Positions 23,601-34,000 of a stretch of DNA of 64,000 nucleotides are shown in pieces (the stretch's first letter is position 1; the number at the start of each line of letters is the position of its first letter). A program made the position numbers and the translations under genes. Source of the stretch: Diplonema papillatum (Eukaryota; Euglenozoa; Diplonemea; Diplonemida; Diplonemidae); assembly GCA_030068145.1 (NCBI GenBank), contig JAPJBO010000459.1:114001-178000 (forward strand). The letters are read 5' to 3'. The notes below the pieces were generated by a model. It did not search any database. It was not told the DNA's origin and worked only from the letters and a program-made list of their open reading frames with translations.

Positions 23601-26114
23601 ACTACCGACGAGCAATAGTATGTATCGTCCTAGTTCGGGCGCAGGTCTGAACGAAAGGGTGGAACAGTCTTTACAAAACAAAGACACGCGCTTCCTTTAA
23701 TTGGGCATGCCGGTTGATCGATTTCCCACTTGGGTACCGGTGCTCAGTGGTAGGAACTCTGATCAACCACCAAAGCATGCTGGTCTAGTTTCTACAGCCT
23801 TCGCAATACATTGTAGAGGGCAAGCAAGATTGTTGGTCCTAAAATACTCGAGGGGCTGCCTTGTGCCTACTTCGAAGGAGGCTAGAGGGGGAGAAACAAT
23901 ACAACTACAAAGTGGGTCTTTTTTGTTGAACGCGTACGCCCGCCACTGAACCCAGATTCACCTGTGTTTCGTGTGGGCTACAGCACATTTACCTCGTTTT
24001 GATCTATTGCAGCTGGTAGCCTCCTCAAGTATTTCCTACAAAGCAGGTGCTTATACAAAAAAAAAAAAAGGCAAACTTTGTCAGCGGTCTCCGCGTCCTT
24101 GTTGGTGAGGTCAAGGTACGTCTTCATCTTCTCTTCGGCAGACTGCATGTACTTGTCGTGTTCGTGGTTGATCTGGTGCTGGTACTCCAAGATTTCGCCC
24201 TCCAGCATCTGCTTCAGGACGTTGTATTCTTCTTGGTTCTTGTCGCGCGTTTCGTCCTTCTTCTGCGAGAAGTCCGTCTGGATTTCCGAGTCTTGCTCAT
24301 CTGCGTCTTTCTTGATGGCGTTCATGATGCCGTGTAGCGCATCGACCTCCTTGTGGTGCTTCAGGACGATTTCGGACTTTTCTAGCTCGAATTCCTGTAA
24401 TGTTGGGCCCGGTCTGTCATTTATCGGTTCCAGCTTGAGTCCAGTTCAACATTATTCCTATTACGGTACTTGGTAGTTTCTGCTGAAAGCATAAGCCAAC
24501 TTCTGATGATCCACGCCTGTTCAACAGCTTGACTTCCCTGGTGAAGGCCTGCCAAACACACGAATGCAACAAATTTACGACTGATTTCTCGTAAAACGGC
24601 TGGAGTGTCTGGTCTACGACGGGGCCCTCTCGCTTACGGCGCTTACGTTCTCGTCGGAATACGGATCGATCTTCCAAGGTCTTCGATTTTGTACGGTTAA
24701 AAACAAAAATACTCAACACAGCTGCTTGACTCCGACTGGAAGGAAGGAAATATAGGGGAAGACGGGCCAATACACCACAAACACAATCTGATTAGTTCTT
24801 CGCCTATGCCACCGTGTGTTGATTTTTCACTCAGGACTTTTTCCCCTGCTGTGTTTGTGTGTCGTGTCGTGTAGGGGTAGACCCGCATGACCTCACGTCC
24901 GTTCAACCCGTGGTTCGGTAGTTACAGCACTTGGGATCCCTTCGGTTGTTTGTCTGGCAGGTATTGTCGAGCATTTCCTTCCAAGCTGGCGCCTAATAGA
25001 GAGGTAGAGGGGCAAAATACAATACAAACACAATCTGATTTGTTCTTCGCTTACACCACCGTGTGTTGTTTTCTCACTCAGGACTTTGACCTGTTGTGTT
25101 TGTGCGGTTTGTCGTGTAGGGGTAGACCCGCATGACCTCACGTCCGTTCAACACGTGGTTCGGTAGTTACAGCACTTGGGATCCCTTTGGAGCTTTGTCT
25201 GGCAGCTTCGTCGAGCAATTCCTTCCACTCTCCCACACCACCGCATCTGCCACACGTAAACTTTGCTGGAGTGCAAGGTGTCGCACGTTGGGTAGAACAC
25301 GCACTGTTCACCCGGCATTGCCCTATTCGGTTCGATAGGCTCCTCAGGAACGGGGACGTCTTTCCACTTCACCTGGGTCAAGTCCAGATCCTCCTTCGTG
25401 GGTGCGGGCATCTTGCGTTTCCTTTTTTTGTTTGTGCGCACAAGCGGAACTCACCTGCTTTGGTAAGTTCCATGTAGTACGCTGCCAACTACTAATTTTT
25501 AGTACCAACAAAGCATTGTTTTCGTTGACCGCACTACCCTGAGCCCAAATCCTGGACGTGGTTTCAGGTGGCAAACTTGGTAAATGATCATGATCAGAAG
25601 GTCCTACTTGGGCGGCTTAGTTTCCTCACACACTGCATGTGGCTAAAAAAGAAAAGCGCACCTGCTTCAACTCTTTCAGGTCGCTTTCGTACTGAGCGTC
25701 CAGGTCCGAGCTGCGCTGGTTGTGGAGCTCGATGAGGCTGTCGATGTGCTGCAGGTGGGTCCGGAGGGCGAGTCGATACTGTTCCTCGGCTTCCGTGAGG
25801 TCGCCCATCAGCATTTCGATGACCGCGTTCTTGCGGTCCAGCGTCTTGTCGTACACTTGCCGGAGCACTTCGACGTCGGCCGACAGCTCGACGTACTTCT
25901 CGCGGCGCAACAACTCGACCCACCGCATCTGCACTTCGCGCTGGGACTCCTTCGAGTACTGCGCTTCCTCTTCCATGAGTTCTTGCATCCGGGTCTTCAG
26001 CAGCGTCTCGCGCTTCTTCCGCTCTTCGACGTCGCGGAACCGGTCCATCTCGGCGGTGTCCTTGTCGCGCGTCACCTTCGCGCCGCCCTTCATCAGCTTT
26101 CCGTAGAGAGGCAT
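14651..26114 (-). CDS. DRC2: DRC2 / CCDC65, nexin-dynein regulatory complex subunit 2
   Basis: DRC2 is a coiled-coil scaffold of the nexin-dynein regulatory complex on ciliary doublet microtubules and is needed for normal flagellar beating. Six exons join in phase: 26114-25662 (residues 1-151), 24394-24077 (152-257), 23488-23408 (258-284), 17291-16925 (285-406), 15421-15216 (407-475) and 14758-14651 (476-511). All borders are GT-AG. Diagnostic segments are LTEAEEQYRLALRTHLQHID, EEYNVLKQMLEGEI, ILRLSELCRALETE and LLKQYLDGISVNDDV, in the order seen in CCDC65. Length of about 511 matches the family (480-520). The start ATG at 26114 opens MPLYGKLMKGG. The phase-1 join between exons 4 and 5 restores an Ala codon, which supports the model. 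A short final exon is probable. Introns are long and repeat-filled, and one holds a 5.2 kb satellite. Confidence 0.9.
15480..15845 (+). repeat. Dispersed repeat family B, long copy in DRC2 intron
   Basis: Reverse complement of the 1470-1836 copy over its full length, placed directly upstream (in gene sense) of DRC2 exon 5. Its edge reaches within about 60 bases of the splice acceptor at 15421. Confidence 0.7.
15985..16150 (+). repeat. Dispersed repeat family B, short copy
   Basis: Begins 'gttacgcgaagtaccc...tattgcaagaacgtgc' and matches the first half of the 15.5 kb copy, breaking off at 'gtgaatctggacgg'. Confidence 0.65.
16330..16436 (+). repeat. Dispersed repeat family C
   Basis: Same core as at 4118-4215 and 25430-25525 ('gtacgctgccaactactaat'). 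It lies in the DRC2 intron between exons 4 and 5. Confidence 0.65.
16557..16780 (+). repeat. Dispersed repeat family A
   Basis: Matches 13122-13397 from 'caaacacaatctg' to 'ctatgtaaaa'. In the DRC2 intron between exons 4 and 5. Confidence 0.65.
16800..16924 (-). repeat. Intron-start repeat family D, copy 1
   Basis: In gene sense this is the first ~120 bases of the intron after DRC2 exon 4: donor gtaatttgcc, a T tract, then 'gcacctgctttgtaggaaat'. The same sequence starts the intron after DRC2 exon 2 (24076-23950) and sits upstream of the DRC2 start codon at 26531-26403. Confidence 0.7.
17310..22500. repeat. Satellite of 85-bp and 53-bp units with higher-order structure, inside a DRC2 intron
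   Basis: About 5.2 kb of near-identical units. The 85-bp unit contains 'caatgggcaacacctgacgc', 'ggagtatggcccactgggag' and 'ccccagtgtgtggtgg'. The 53-bp unit lacks the last part. Runs of 85-mers end with one unit reading ccccaatgtg instead of ccccagtgtg, followed by usually three 53-mers, and then the pattern restarts (restart points near 17943, 18782, 19366, 20087, 20671, 21425 and 21956). The recurring block end (85 + 85 + 3 x 53 = 329 bp) is seen at 18453-18782, 19037-19366, 20342-20671 and 21096-21425. The 63-codon open frames in each unit are artefacts of the repeat. The array ends about 20 bases before the acceptor of DRC2 exon 4. Confidence 0.95.
22505..23395 (+). repeat. Cluster of family A fragment and four or five family B copies
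   Basis: 22505-22566 is a family A fragment. From 22660 on, shortened and diverged family B units repeat in the same orientation (near 22660, 22835, 22970, 23095 and 23245), each with 'cgtgcttg.aatgg' and 'ctgcagacaggac' landmarks. The cluster ends directly at DRC2 exon 3 (23408-23488). Confidence 0.6.
23935..24076 (-). repeat. Intron-start repeat family D, copy 2
   Basis: The beginning of the intron after DRC2 exon 2: donor gtttgcc, T tract, then the same sequence as at 16924-16808, with a longer match on its far side to the 26403-26531 copy ('gttgaacgcgtacgcccgcc'). Confidence 0.7.
24710..25235 (+). repeat. Two tandem copies of dispersed repeat family A
   Basis: 24710-24995 and 25000-25235 are direct copies of the family A sequence, both in the first DRC2 intron. 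The second is followed by unrelated intron sequence. Confidence 0.7.
25430..25525 (+). repeat. Dispersed repeat family C
   Basis: Third clear copy of the family C core, in the first DRC2 intron. Next to it, 'cccaaatcctggacg' (25545-25565) matches 14057-14070. Confidence 0.6.
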
Positions 26115-26402
26115 TACTGCCCGCCTTTTCGCGCTGTGTTCACAACAGAAGAAGTATGATACAAACGGCCAGCCCCTTCCCAGCCCTCGGAGAAGGGCGG
26201 CTTCTGCTCTTCAGCCGGCCCTTTCGTTAAGCGGGTTATGTTTCCTTCCTTCGCTGCGCGTTTTCCTGTTCGGAAAAAACGGCGGCGGGGCAGTTTGGGT
26301 GTGTATATGTGTTTGTGGGTTACCTGTCTGTTTTGTCGTTTGTGTTTGAGCAACCTAATAAGCTGCGTCGCCTTGTACACATTAAGTGTCTTGCGATACA
26401 TT

Positions 26403-26531
26403 TGTTGAACGCTTACGCCCGCCACTAAACCCAGATTTATCTGTGTTTCGTGTGGGCTACAGCACATTTACCTCCTTTGAGCTATCGCAACTGGCAGTCT
26501 CCTCAAGCATTTCCTACAAAGCAGGTGCTTA
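26403..26531 (-). repeat. Intron-start repeat family D, copy 3 (5' of DRC2)
   Basis: In gene sense the sequence aggggtag^gtaagcacctgc opens this copy, 290-420 bases upstream of the DRC2 ATG. As the other two copies each start an intron, this one may mark the donor of a 5'-UTR intron. That is inference. Confidence 0.5.
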
Positions 26532-26541
26532 CCTACCCCTC

Positions 26542-26743
26542 CCCGTGTTAGTGTCGCCTACCTAAAGGCACCTTTTCCTAAAAAGCGACACTAACACGGG
26601 AAGCCGTTGGTGAGGATGAGACATTCTCCATGCAAAAAATACAGGGAGCCTATTGAGAACCGTCTTCCCGTGTTAGTATCGCCTCGCGTTTTCAGGCAAA
26701 AAGGCGACGACAAGGGCTAAACGGAGGCGACACTAACACGGGG
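26542..26743. mobile_element. Two small hairpin elements with shared terminal inverted repeats
   Basis: 26542-26600 (59 bases) and 26667-26743 (77 bases) both begin with cccgtgttagt(g/a)tcgc and end with its reverse complement gcgacactaacacggg. Interiors differ. They look like very short MITE-like or palindromic insertions. An autonomous partner with the same ends is not in the window. Confidence 0.6.
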
Positions 26744-26879
26744 GGTCGTTGTTATTGGTGCAGGTTTTGAGGGATAAGGAAAAGGTAAGAAACCGTTTTG
26801 CGGTGGCCTCCGCCGGTCTGGTAGTTCGTGCTACCTCCGTTCTTTTACACTCGTTCTCTTCTCTACTCACTACTGTACG

Positions 26880-27030
26880 TACTCGTTTACTCTTTTACTC
26901 TCTTTGGCTAGCCAAAAAAGACTCCTGTGGCCGACACCACGAACACATTCGCAATGAATGTGGCCCTGAGCCCCCCGCGTGCATACATGTTGAGCAGGGG
27001 TTGCCATGTAGCCCGCATCGGTCTAAGTCA
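26880..27030 (+). repeat. Dispersed repeat family E
   Basis: Contains 'tttggctagc', 'ccgacaccac' and 'gttgagcaggggttgcc'. Related copies are at 32262-32370, 35748-35850 and 36262-36310. Confidence 0.5.
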
Positions 27031-27059
27031 ACACTGGGGTAGGTATACAAAAAAAGATC

Positions 27060-27480
27060 GACCCCACCGCATCTGCACTCTCCGCTGGGACTCCTTCGAG
27101 TACTGCGCTTCCTCTTCAGTTCTTGCATCCGGATCTTCAGCAGCGTCTCGCGCTTCTTCTGCTCTTCGACGTCGCGGAACCGGTCCATCTCGGCGGTGTC
27201 CTTGTCGCACGTCGCCTTCGCGCCGCCCTTCATCAGCTTTCCGTAGAGAGGCATTGCTGCCCGCCTTTTCGCACTGTGTTCACAACAGAAGACGTATGGG
27301 ACAAACGACCAGCCCCTTCCCTCGGGCGAGGAGGCTGCAGTGCCTTCTCTCTAGCCGGCCCTTTCTTCAAGGGGTTTGTGTTTCCTTTTTTCGCTGCACT
27401 TTTTCCTGTTCGGAAAAAAACGGCGTTGGGTGTGTATGTGTTTGTGGGTTACGTCTGTTTCGTTGTTTGTGCTCGAGCAG
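27060..27480 (-). pseudogene. Broken copy of DRC2 exon 1 and its 5' flank
   Basis: 27254-27060 reproduces the start of DRC2 exon 1 (MPLYGKLMKGGAKATCDKD...) with substitutions. It loses four bases (catg) inside the codons for MQELMEE, which shifts the frame. The upstream flank up to about 27480 also matches the DRC2 5' flank (26115-26340). The coding match stops before the first conserved coiled coil. Non-functional as a DRC2 gene. Confidence 0.8.
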
Positions 27481-27550
27481 CCTATAATAAGTTGTGTCGC
27501 CTTGGATACACATTGGGTGGTTCACCACACTCTTCCCGCAAGGAGCGTCG

Positions 27551-27700
27551 ACCCACCGCATCTGCACTTCCCGCTGGGACTCCTTCGAGTACTGCGCTTC
27601 CTCTTCCACGAGTTCTTGCATCCGGGTCTTTCAGCAGCGTCTCTGGCCGGCCCTTTCGCTGCACGTTTTCTTGTTCGGAAAAACGGCTTAGGGGCTGTTA
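27551..27700 (-). pseudogene. Second broken fragment of DRC2 exon 1 and flank
   Basis: About 85 bases equal to the middle of DRC2 exon 1 (MQELVEEEAQYSKESQRE in the minus frame). They are followed by a jump into the 5' flank sequence (ggccggccctttcgct...gttcggaaaaacggc), so the start codon part is missing. Confidence 0.75.
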
Positions 27701-27830
27701 GGTGTGTGAGGGCTACCTGTCTATTTGACGTTTGAGCTTGACGGAGTAACTTAACAAGATGTGTCGCCTTGTCTACAAATAAAGTGTCACGTCAGCGGCC
27801 GGGATGCCGACGTTACCTTTCCCGTAAAGC

Positions 27831-28115
27831 CGGGATGAACCGAGAGCTGACTTAAGGTGTCCGAATGATCGCTCATCAGATCCCACAAAGGGTGTCGGTT
27901 CATCTTGACAGCAGGACTGGCGACGCGGGATGAACCGAGAGCTGACTTAAGGTGTCCGAGTGATCGCTCATCAGATCCCACAAAGGGTGTCGGTTCATCT
28001 TGACTGCAGGACTGGCGACGCGGGATGAACCGAGAGCTGACTTAAGGTGTCCGAGTGATCGCTCATCAGATCCCACAAAGGGTGTCGGTTCGTCTTGACA
28101 GCAGGACGGTGGCCA
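27831..28115. repeat. Three-copy tandem repeat, 96 bp period
   Basis: Units start with 'gggatgaaccgagagctgac' at about 27832, 27927 and 28022 and are nearly identical. The last breaks off after 'gacagcaggac'. Confidence 0.85.
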
Positions 28116-30475
28116 TGGAAGTCGGCATCCGATAATGAGTGTGTAACAACTCACCTGCCGAGTGCACCGGTCCCGAAAATGGATGATGTTCAAGCGATCC
28201 ACCCATAGTTGGCCGCGTACTGGTATCACAAAGCCAGGCGTGCGTAGGAGTGCGTGGTCCACCCCGCGAAGTCGTTGGCGTGAGCCCCCCTCCGAACCAT
28301 TTGCTCACAGAATGGAAGGTCACACAAAGCAGTTTTAACCAACACAGACACGAGAAAAAGACAGAAAAACAAACCAAAAAGAAGGCATGCCCCTCTTTTC
28401 GAAGCAGAACGAGAAGAAAGAAAAAGGCGGCAAAAACAAGAATTCTTCAAGAGATCCCGCAAGCTAGAGGCTCGTTCGACGACGGAAGGAAGGGGAGGAC
28501 AGAAGAAGGCGACAACGCATGCCGCTTGTCAATAACCTTTTACGAACGGAGAGGGGGAGAGAGCAGGGTTTGATGTCGGAAAGGTGAGGACCAAGCTGGT
28601 CTTCGTTAACACTTGAGCTTTTTCCCAGTGTGCGCGCGATGAGCCGGCTTGCCGGCTGATTAAATTGCAAACATTTTGCTTGTTCACCGGCAGACCTCGC
28701 ACGAAATCAGCCGATTTTCAGCAGTGTACGCTTTGGCTATGCCGCCCATGGAGCGGAATCAGCTTGACGCGCAAACCGGGTAAGATGTGCATCAAAAATG
28801 TTTGTCGCAAATCCCTTCTGTTCGGCAGCACGGTTCCAAAAATCAGCCGGATGATTTTCAGCCGGTCGGGGGGTTTCTACAATTTCTTTTTTGTTCCGGT
28901 AAATGTATTTCGACCTCGATAAGGCCCCCCAGACCCGAAAGTCGTTTTTTTGAGTTTCAGAGGACCATCTGTAGATCAAATAATGCTCAAACCCAAAAAG
29001 CCCGTAGCTGGGTCTGCCCGCAAACCCGCGTGAAACCAGCCGCTTTCTTCCTTCGCGCGAACACTGTGATTTTCCCACAGAAGTCTTTCTCCCCCCCCAC
29101 ACCCTCACCAGAAACCCCCGTTCCCCCCCTCGTCCGTATGGGGCTAGCTGCTGGCAGCCGCAGTTGTTGGAAACGGCTGCTGGGTGCGATTGGCAACTGG
29201 TATGCTTTTCCGTTCCCCCCCCTATCGCAACAGCTGCTATCCGGCCAGTAAAAATTGGCGTGCACTGTAACGTTGAAGGGACGAAGACACATGTACTCCA
29301 GCCGGCGGAATTTCCGGGGGGGGGTTTCGATGCGGGTTCTCTGATTCGGATGAAACTGCAATTGGTGCCCGACCTGTTGTCGAAGCTGCAGTCTCCCTGA
29401 ATTACAATGAGTGGCGTAACCGGCGGCGATGAAGGGGCGCACGGAGCCAACGAAGCGGGGCCGCAGGAACCGGAAGAGGGGAGATACATGATCCCACCCC
29501 CAGCAATCGGTAAATGTGTTGCAGTTCGCCAAGGCCTTCGACTACCCTGAGCAACGCACTGAGCACACTCCGTGTGCCTACGTTACAGCAGATGGAACGC
29601 GTTTGTTGCGCCGCCGCGGGGGCGGCGTGGGCGTCGGTGTAGCCTCCAGACCGGAGCCATTGTCGGATGACTCCTCGCTCGTTTCTTCGCGTTTGCGTCG
29701 GTTCGCGCGCCAGGTGGTCGCAGCTGGGGAGTGCGTTGCATCCATCATGAGTGGCTTCACGCTGGTGGCTCATCAACACGACGAAGGGGCGCCCGTGATA
29801 CTAGCACGATCAGTTATGAGCCGGTCCATCCCCTCTTGATAGACCGTGATAGACCGAAGAATACAGCACCGGGCAATTCGATGCAGCTCTGGGGACTAGG
29901 GATGGACCTGATAGACCGTGGTGGACCGTGATTCACTGTGATAAACAGCGGCAGGCACTTCGATGCAGTTTCAAGAGATAGGGACGGACCGGCTCAAGTT
30001 ATAGGCATGCTGCTGGTTCGTGTCATTCGTTTCGCGGAATTGCGAGCTCAGCAACCAGATCTGCGGCATGCCATCTGCGCTGGCTGCAACGCGACCCGAT
30101 TTGCTGCAGTATCGAGAGACAAGTGGAGGCACCATGAAGGCAAGGATGCAGTGCTCACGGGATGGTACTACTCGAAAACGTCGGAGTCAACTGTTGATGA
30201 AGGTGAGGCCAAGCTGGCCATTTCCATTCGCAGCATTCCAGAGTACAGGAACCCAGTTTCGCTGTAGACACGAAGACGCGTCGGCCCTACCCGTGCGTGT
30301 GTGCTCGTCGTTGCAGGTTGGGGCCCATTGATTCTGCTCGACGGATTGGTTCCGCCTTTCAGGTCTGCCGATGCGCGTCCTTGTCATCACAGCACGGAAT
30401 CGAATCGACAGATGTTGCAGATGTTTGCGTGTCCGAGGATGACCGCCCTTTCAGGGAAACCCCTGGGTTGAGGAC
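28116..30475. other. No gene recognised
   Basis: About 2.3 kb with only short, mutually overlapping frames. Visible structure: a purine-rich stretch 28320-28520, a partial duplication 29836-30000 ('gatagaccgtgat' and 'ttcgatgcag' units), and a 109-codon plus frame (29938-30267) with no recognisable domain. I support no gene here. Confidence 0.4.
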
Positions 30476-30479
30476 GACT

Positions 30480-30845
30480 GAGTCGCCTCTTCATCCCTGG
30501 ACCTCCTGATGAGGGACTATATATCGCTAGCCCAGGCGGTACGACTGAAAAAGGACTGTATACACGAGGCCAGGCCGAACGACAACGTCGTCTGGACCCC
30601 CTGATGAAGGACTGCACACACGCACGAGACCAGGCTGTACGACAAAAGTCGCCTTTCCATCACTGGACCCCCTTGATGAAGGAGTGCAAACGCAAAGCCA
30701 GGCTGCACGACTGAGGAAGGAACAGACGGTATACACGAGCCAAGACTGAACGACAAAGTCTTTCCTGGACCCCCTGATGAAGGACTGCACACACGCAGCC
30801 GAACGACAAAGTCGCCTCTCGCCTCTCCATCCCTGGTTAACGATC
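30480..30845. repeat. Degenerate tandem repeat, about 60-75 bp units
   Basis: Four to five units carry 'ctggacc.cctgatgaagga' followed by 'ccaggc.g.acgac.aa.gtcg'. Spacing varies. No coding role. Confidence 0.7.
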
Positions 30846-31028
30846 GTACACAGGAGCCCACGCCGCTACGATGGAGCCATCGAGGACTCTCCGCGCAAAG
30901 CCACTTTTTCCATGCGGTCAGAACCGTGAGGAAGGCGAGGCGAACTCACTCACTTGGCTAGCGTACTGAGCGGAAGTGGGCGGCAAGAGCCGGCAAGTAC
31001 CACAGGACAGGAGACTCCGGTCTCAGTT

Positions 31029-34000
31029 CTAGTTCGCCAGCGGTTCGTTGATCAAATGTTTAGCTACCTGTGGGTGCGAAGGGCGAATAGCAAGAACACT
31101 GACGACAGACAGGGTCGTTGTGCATTGCTTTAATACACGGTAGGAACTGGTGCAATGCACTTTTGTATGTGGTAGGAGCTGGAGCAATTCACTTTTGTAC
31201 ACGGTATGAACTGGTGCAAAGCACTTTTGTACAGGGTATGAACTGGTGCAATGCACTTTTGTCACGGTATGAACTGGTGCAAAGCACTTTTGTACAGGGT
31301 ATGAACTGGTGCAATGCACTTTTGTACACGGTATGAACTGGTGCAAAGCACTTTTGTACAGGGTATGAACTGGTGCAATGCACTTTTGTACACGGTATGA
31401 ACTGGTGCAATGCACTTTTGTATGTGGTAGGAGCTGGAGCAATGCACTTTTGTCACGGTATGAACTGGTGCAAAGCACTTTTGTACAGGGTATGAACTGG
31501 TGCAATGCACTTTTGTACACGGTATGAACTGGTGCAAAGCACTTTTGTACAGGGTATGAACTGGTGCAATGCACTTTTGTATGCGGTAGGAACTGGAGCG
31601 CAGCACTTTAGTACGGTATTTGGAACTGGAGCAAAGCGCACGACTGAAAAGGTGGGGGGGGACGTTGATATTGACCCAAAAGGAAGGTCGTCTTCGAAGA
31701 AACGTAATCTGGCTGGGCCCGCAGCATACCTGTTGCCAGTCGCTCTCTTTGATCACGTTCACGTTCTTGTACACGTACACGGTGTTGTCGGCGCACGTCA
31801 CGGCAAGGAGGCCGTCGTGCTCGCTCCAGGAGAGCTTCCACGCTGTAGTGTCGGGGATCGTGATAGTCGTCAGCAGGGACCACTTCGACGAGCCGTCAGT
31901 GACCTTGTGCCGCCAGATGTACACTTTGTCTTTCGAGCAACACGCCAGAGTGCTGAAGTCTTGCACGGGAGACGGGCAGAAAGCAACGTCGCGAACCCAG
32001 TCCTGTGTGTATTGGTATTGCACGAATAATGTAAAGCCGTAGAACGAATAAACGCGCAGAAAGAGCGAGCGAATGGGTGGCTGGGATAGCACGTTCGACT
32101 CCTTGTGTCACGAGTTCGAAGGTCGCCGGCGCGTATTCTTTAGAGTTCAAGCTCGCTTGAAATGCCGGGGGTTTAGGGTCTCCGTGTGACCGTTCATGAA
32201 TGGGTTCTCTTAAAGCAAGAAAGGGCTATGTGTATATTTAGTGCACGCTTTCGTTATGGGTTATGGCTAGCCATGTCCGGGACTGTTTGTGACCGACACC
32301 AAGTACATTCCTTCGTCCCCACGTTCTACAAGTTGAGCAGGGGTTGCCTTGTAGCCCGTACCGGTCTGTTGTCCGCGTTTAATATGCCGTTTATATGTAT
32401 TTTCTCGCAGTGTGGTGCTTGGGTTTTTGTACATGAGCACCAGCTTGAAGGGAAATGCTCGACGACGCTGCCCGACAAAGAACAGAAGGGATCCCAAGTG
32501 CTGTAACTACCGAACCACGTGTTGAACGGACGGGAGGTCATGCGGGTTTACCCCCACACGACAATTCACACAAACACAACAGGTCAAAGTCCTGAGTGAG
32601 AAAACAACACACAGTGGTGTCAGCGAAGAACAAAACAGATTGTGTTTGTATTGTATTTTGCCCCTCTATCTCTATACTCCCTTCCATTCGGAGTCGAAGC
32701 AGCCACGTCGAGTACTTTGGTTTTAGCGCCAATAAGCTTGCTCGATTCTCTTGTTTGCGCTCCCTCCTTCCTGGTTTGCTCGTGCCGTCGCGGCCTCTTT
32801 CCAAAAAAGCGCGGTTTATTCTCGGTTGTCGGCGCATCAAGTTGGAATCCCAACGTCATCATCTGTTCCCTTCAAAAATGTTTCTGACCTGCTCGAGGAT
32901 GCGGGTCAAGAAAAAAGACGTCGCAAACCACAGGAAAGGGAAAAAGAGGTGTGTAGGGGTGGTTACCTGTTTGCGGCAGGATAATAAAACCTTCCGGAAA
33001 AAGTCTTCGTGTTTTTCCTCTCGACAAAAAAAAAACAGCTGGGAGATAGCGGAAGTGGCGTGCTCTCGACTTCCCAGGAAAGAAGAGACTCCAACAACAC
33101 ACTATTGATGTATCAGGGGAAGTCTACTAGGTAAAACAAACGACCCTTAGGACTTGTCATAGTACTTGTCATAATATGACAAGTACATGTACTTGTCATA
33201 TGTACTTGTCATACGTATGACAAGTACGTGGTGTAGGTAAAACAAACGACCCTTAGGACACCTCGGTGCGCACTTGGATCGCGGGGAAAATTTCCCACCC
33301 GCCCTCCCTGCAACTCTTTTTATCATTTTCTGCCTTCGACGGCCGTGCGGCCATGGATACCCTCGTGCGAGGGTGCGCTTTCTTGCTGGATACCAGCTTC
33401 CGTTGCTTCGGCGGCGAGATCCGTGGGGCATGGGTTCCCACCCTCCGTCCCCCGCGTGACCTCCGGGGCTAGCCCGTTCGCTCCCTTTCTGCGGCTAGCT
33501 CGGGGGGTAACCCCATCGTATGTGACCTCTCGTGTTTTCTCCGTTCATTGCTTGCGTCTCAGGAGTGCGTGACCGACGGAGAATTCCTAGCAAGCTTGCT
33601 TGAGCTTCGGCGCGTCAAGTTGGAATCTTTACGTTTCTGTGCGAACTCCTCATATCCAAAAGGCGAGGTTGAAGGGGTAAAGCAAAAACTGACAAACGCA
33701 GGCCCCACCGTTTGCCCCCCGTGCTCCGCCTTCGACACACAACACACAACACACAACACACAACGCAACACACAACAACACACAACAACACAACACACAA
33801 CACAACACAACACAACACAACACAACACACGACACACAACACACAACACAACACAACACAACACAACACAACACAACAGAACACACACCGGGAATTCCGT
33901 CGTGCCTTCAGGGATCAGGTCGTGCTCGTGCTCGAAAGCGTTGGTAGCCTCGTTCCTCGCCCAAATTTTGAGCAGGTTGTCGGCTCCGCACGACGCCAGC

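Noticed and set aside
28737-29489. 250-codon minus ORF
   Set aside because: No recognisable domain, a competing plus frame of similar quality, and repeat-like composition.
31029-31574. 181-codon minus frame with HQFIPCTK repeats
   Set aside because: Translation of the 31-32 bp minisatellite in a SEC13 intron. Only its last 39 bases are retained, as a likely SEC13 final exon.
33559-33890. Cys/Val-rich frames over the CAACA tract
   Set aside because: Microsatellite artefacts beyond the splice donor.
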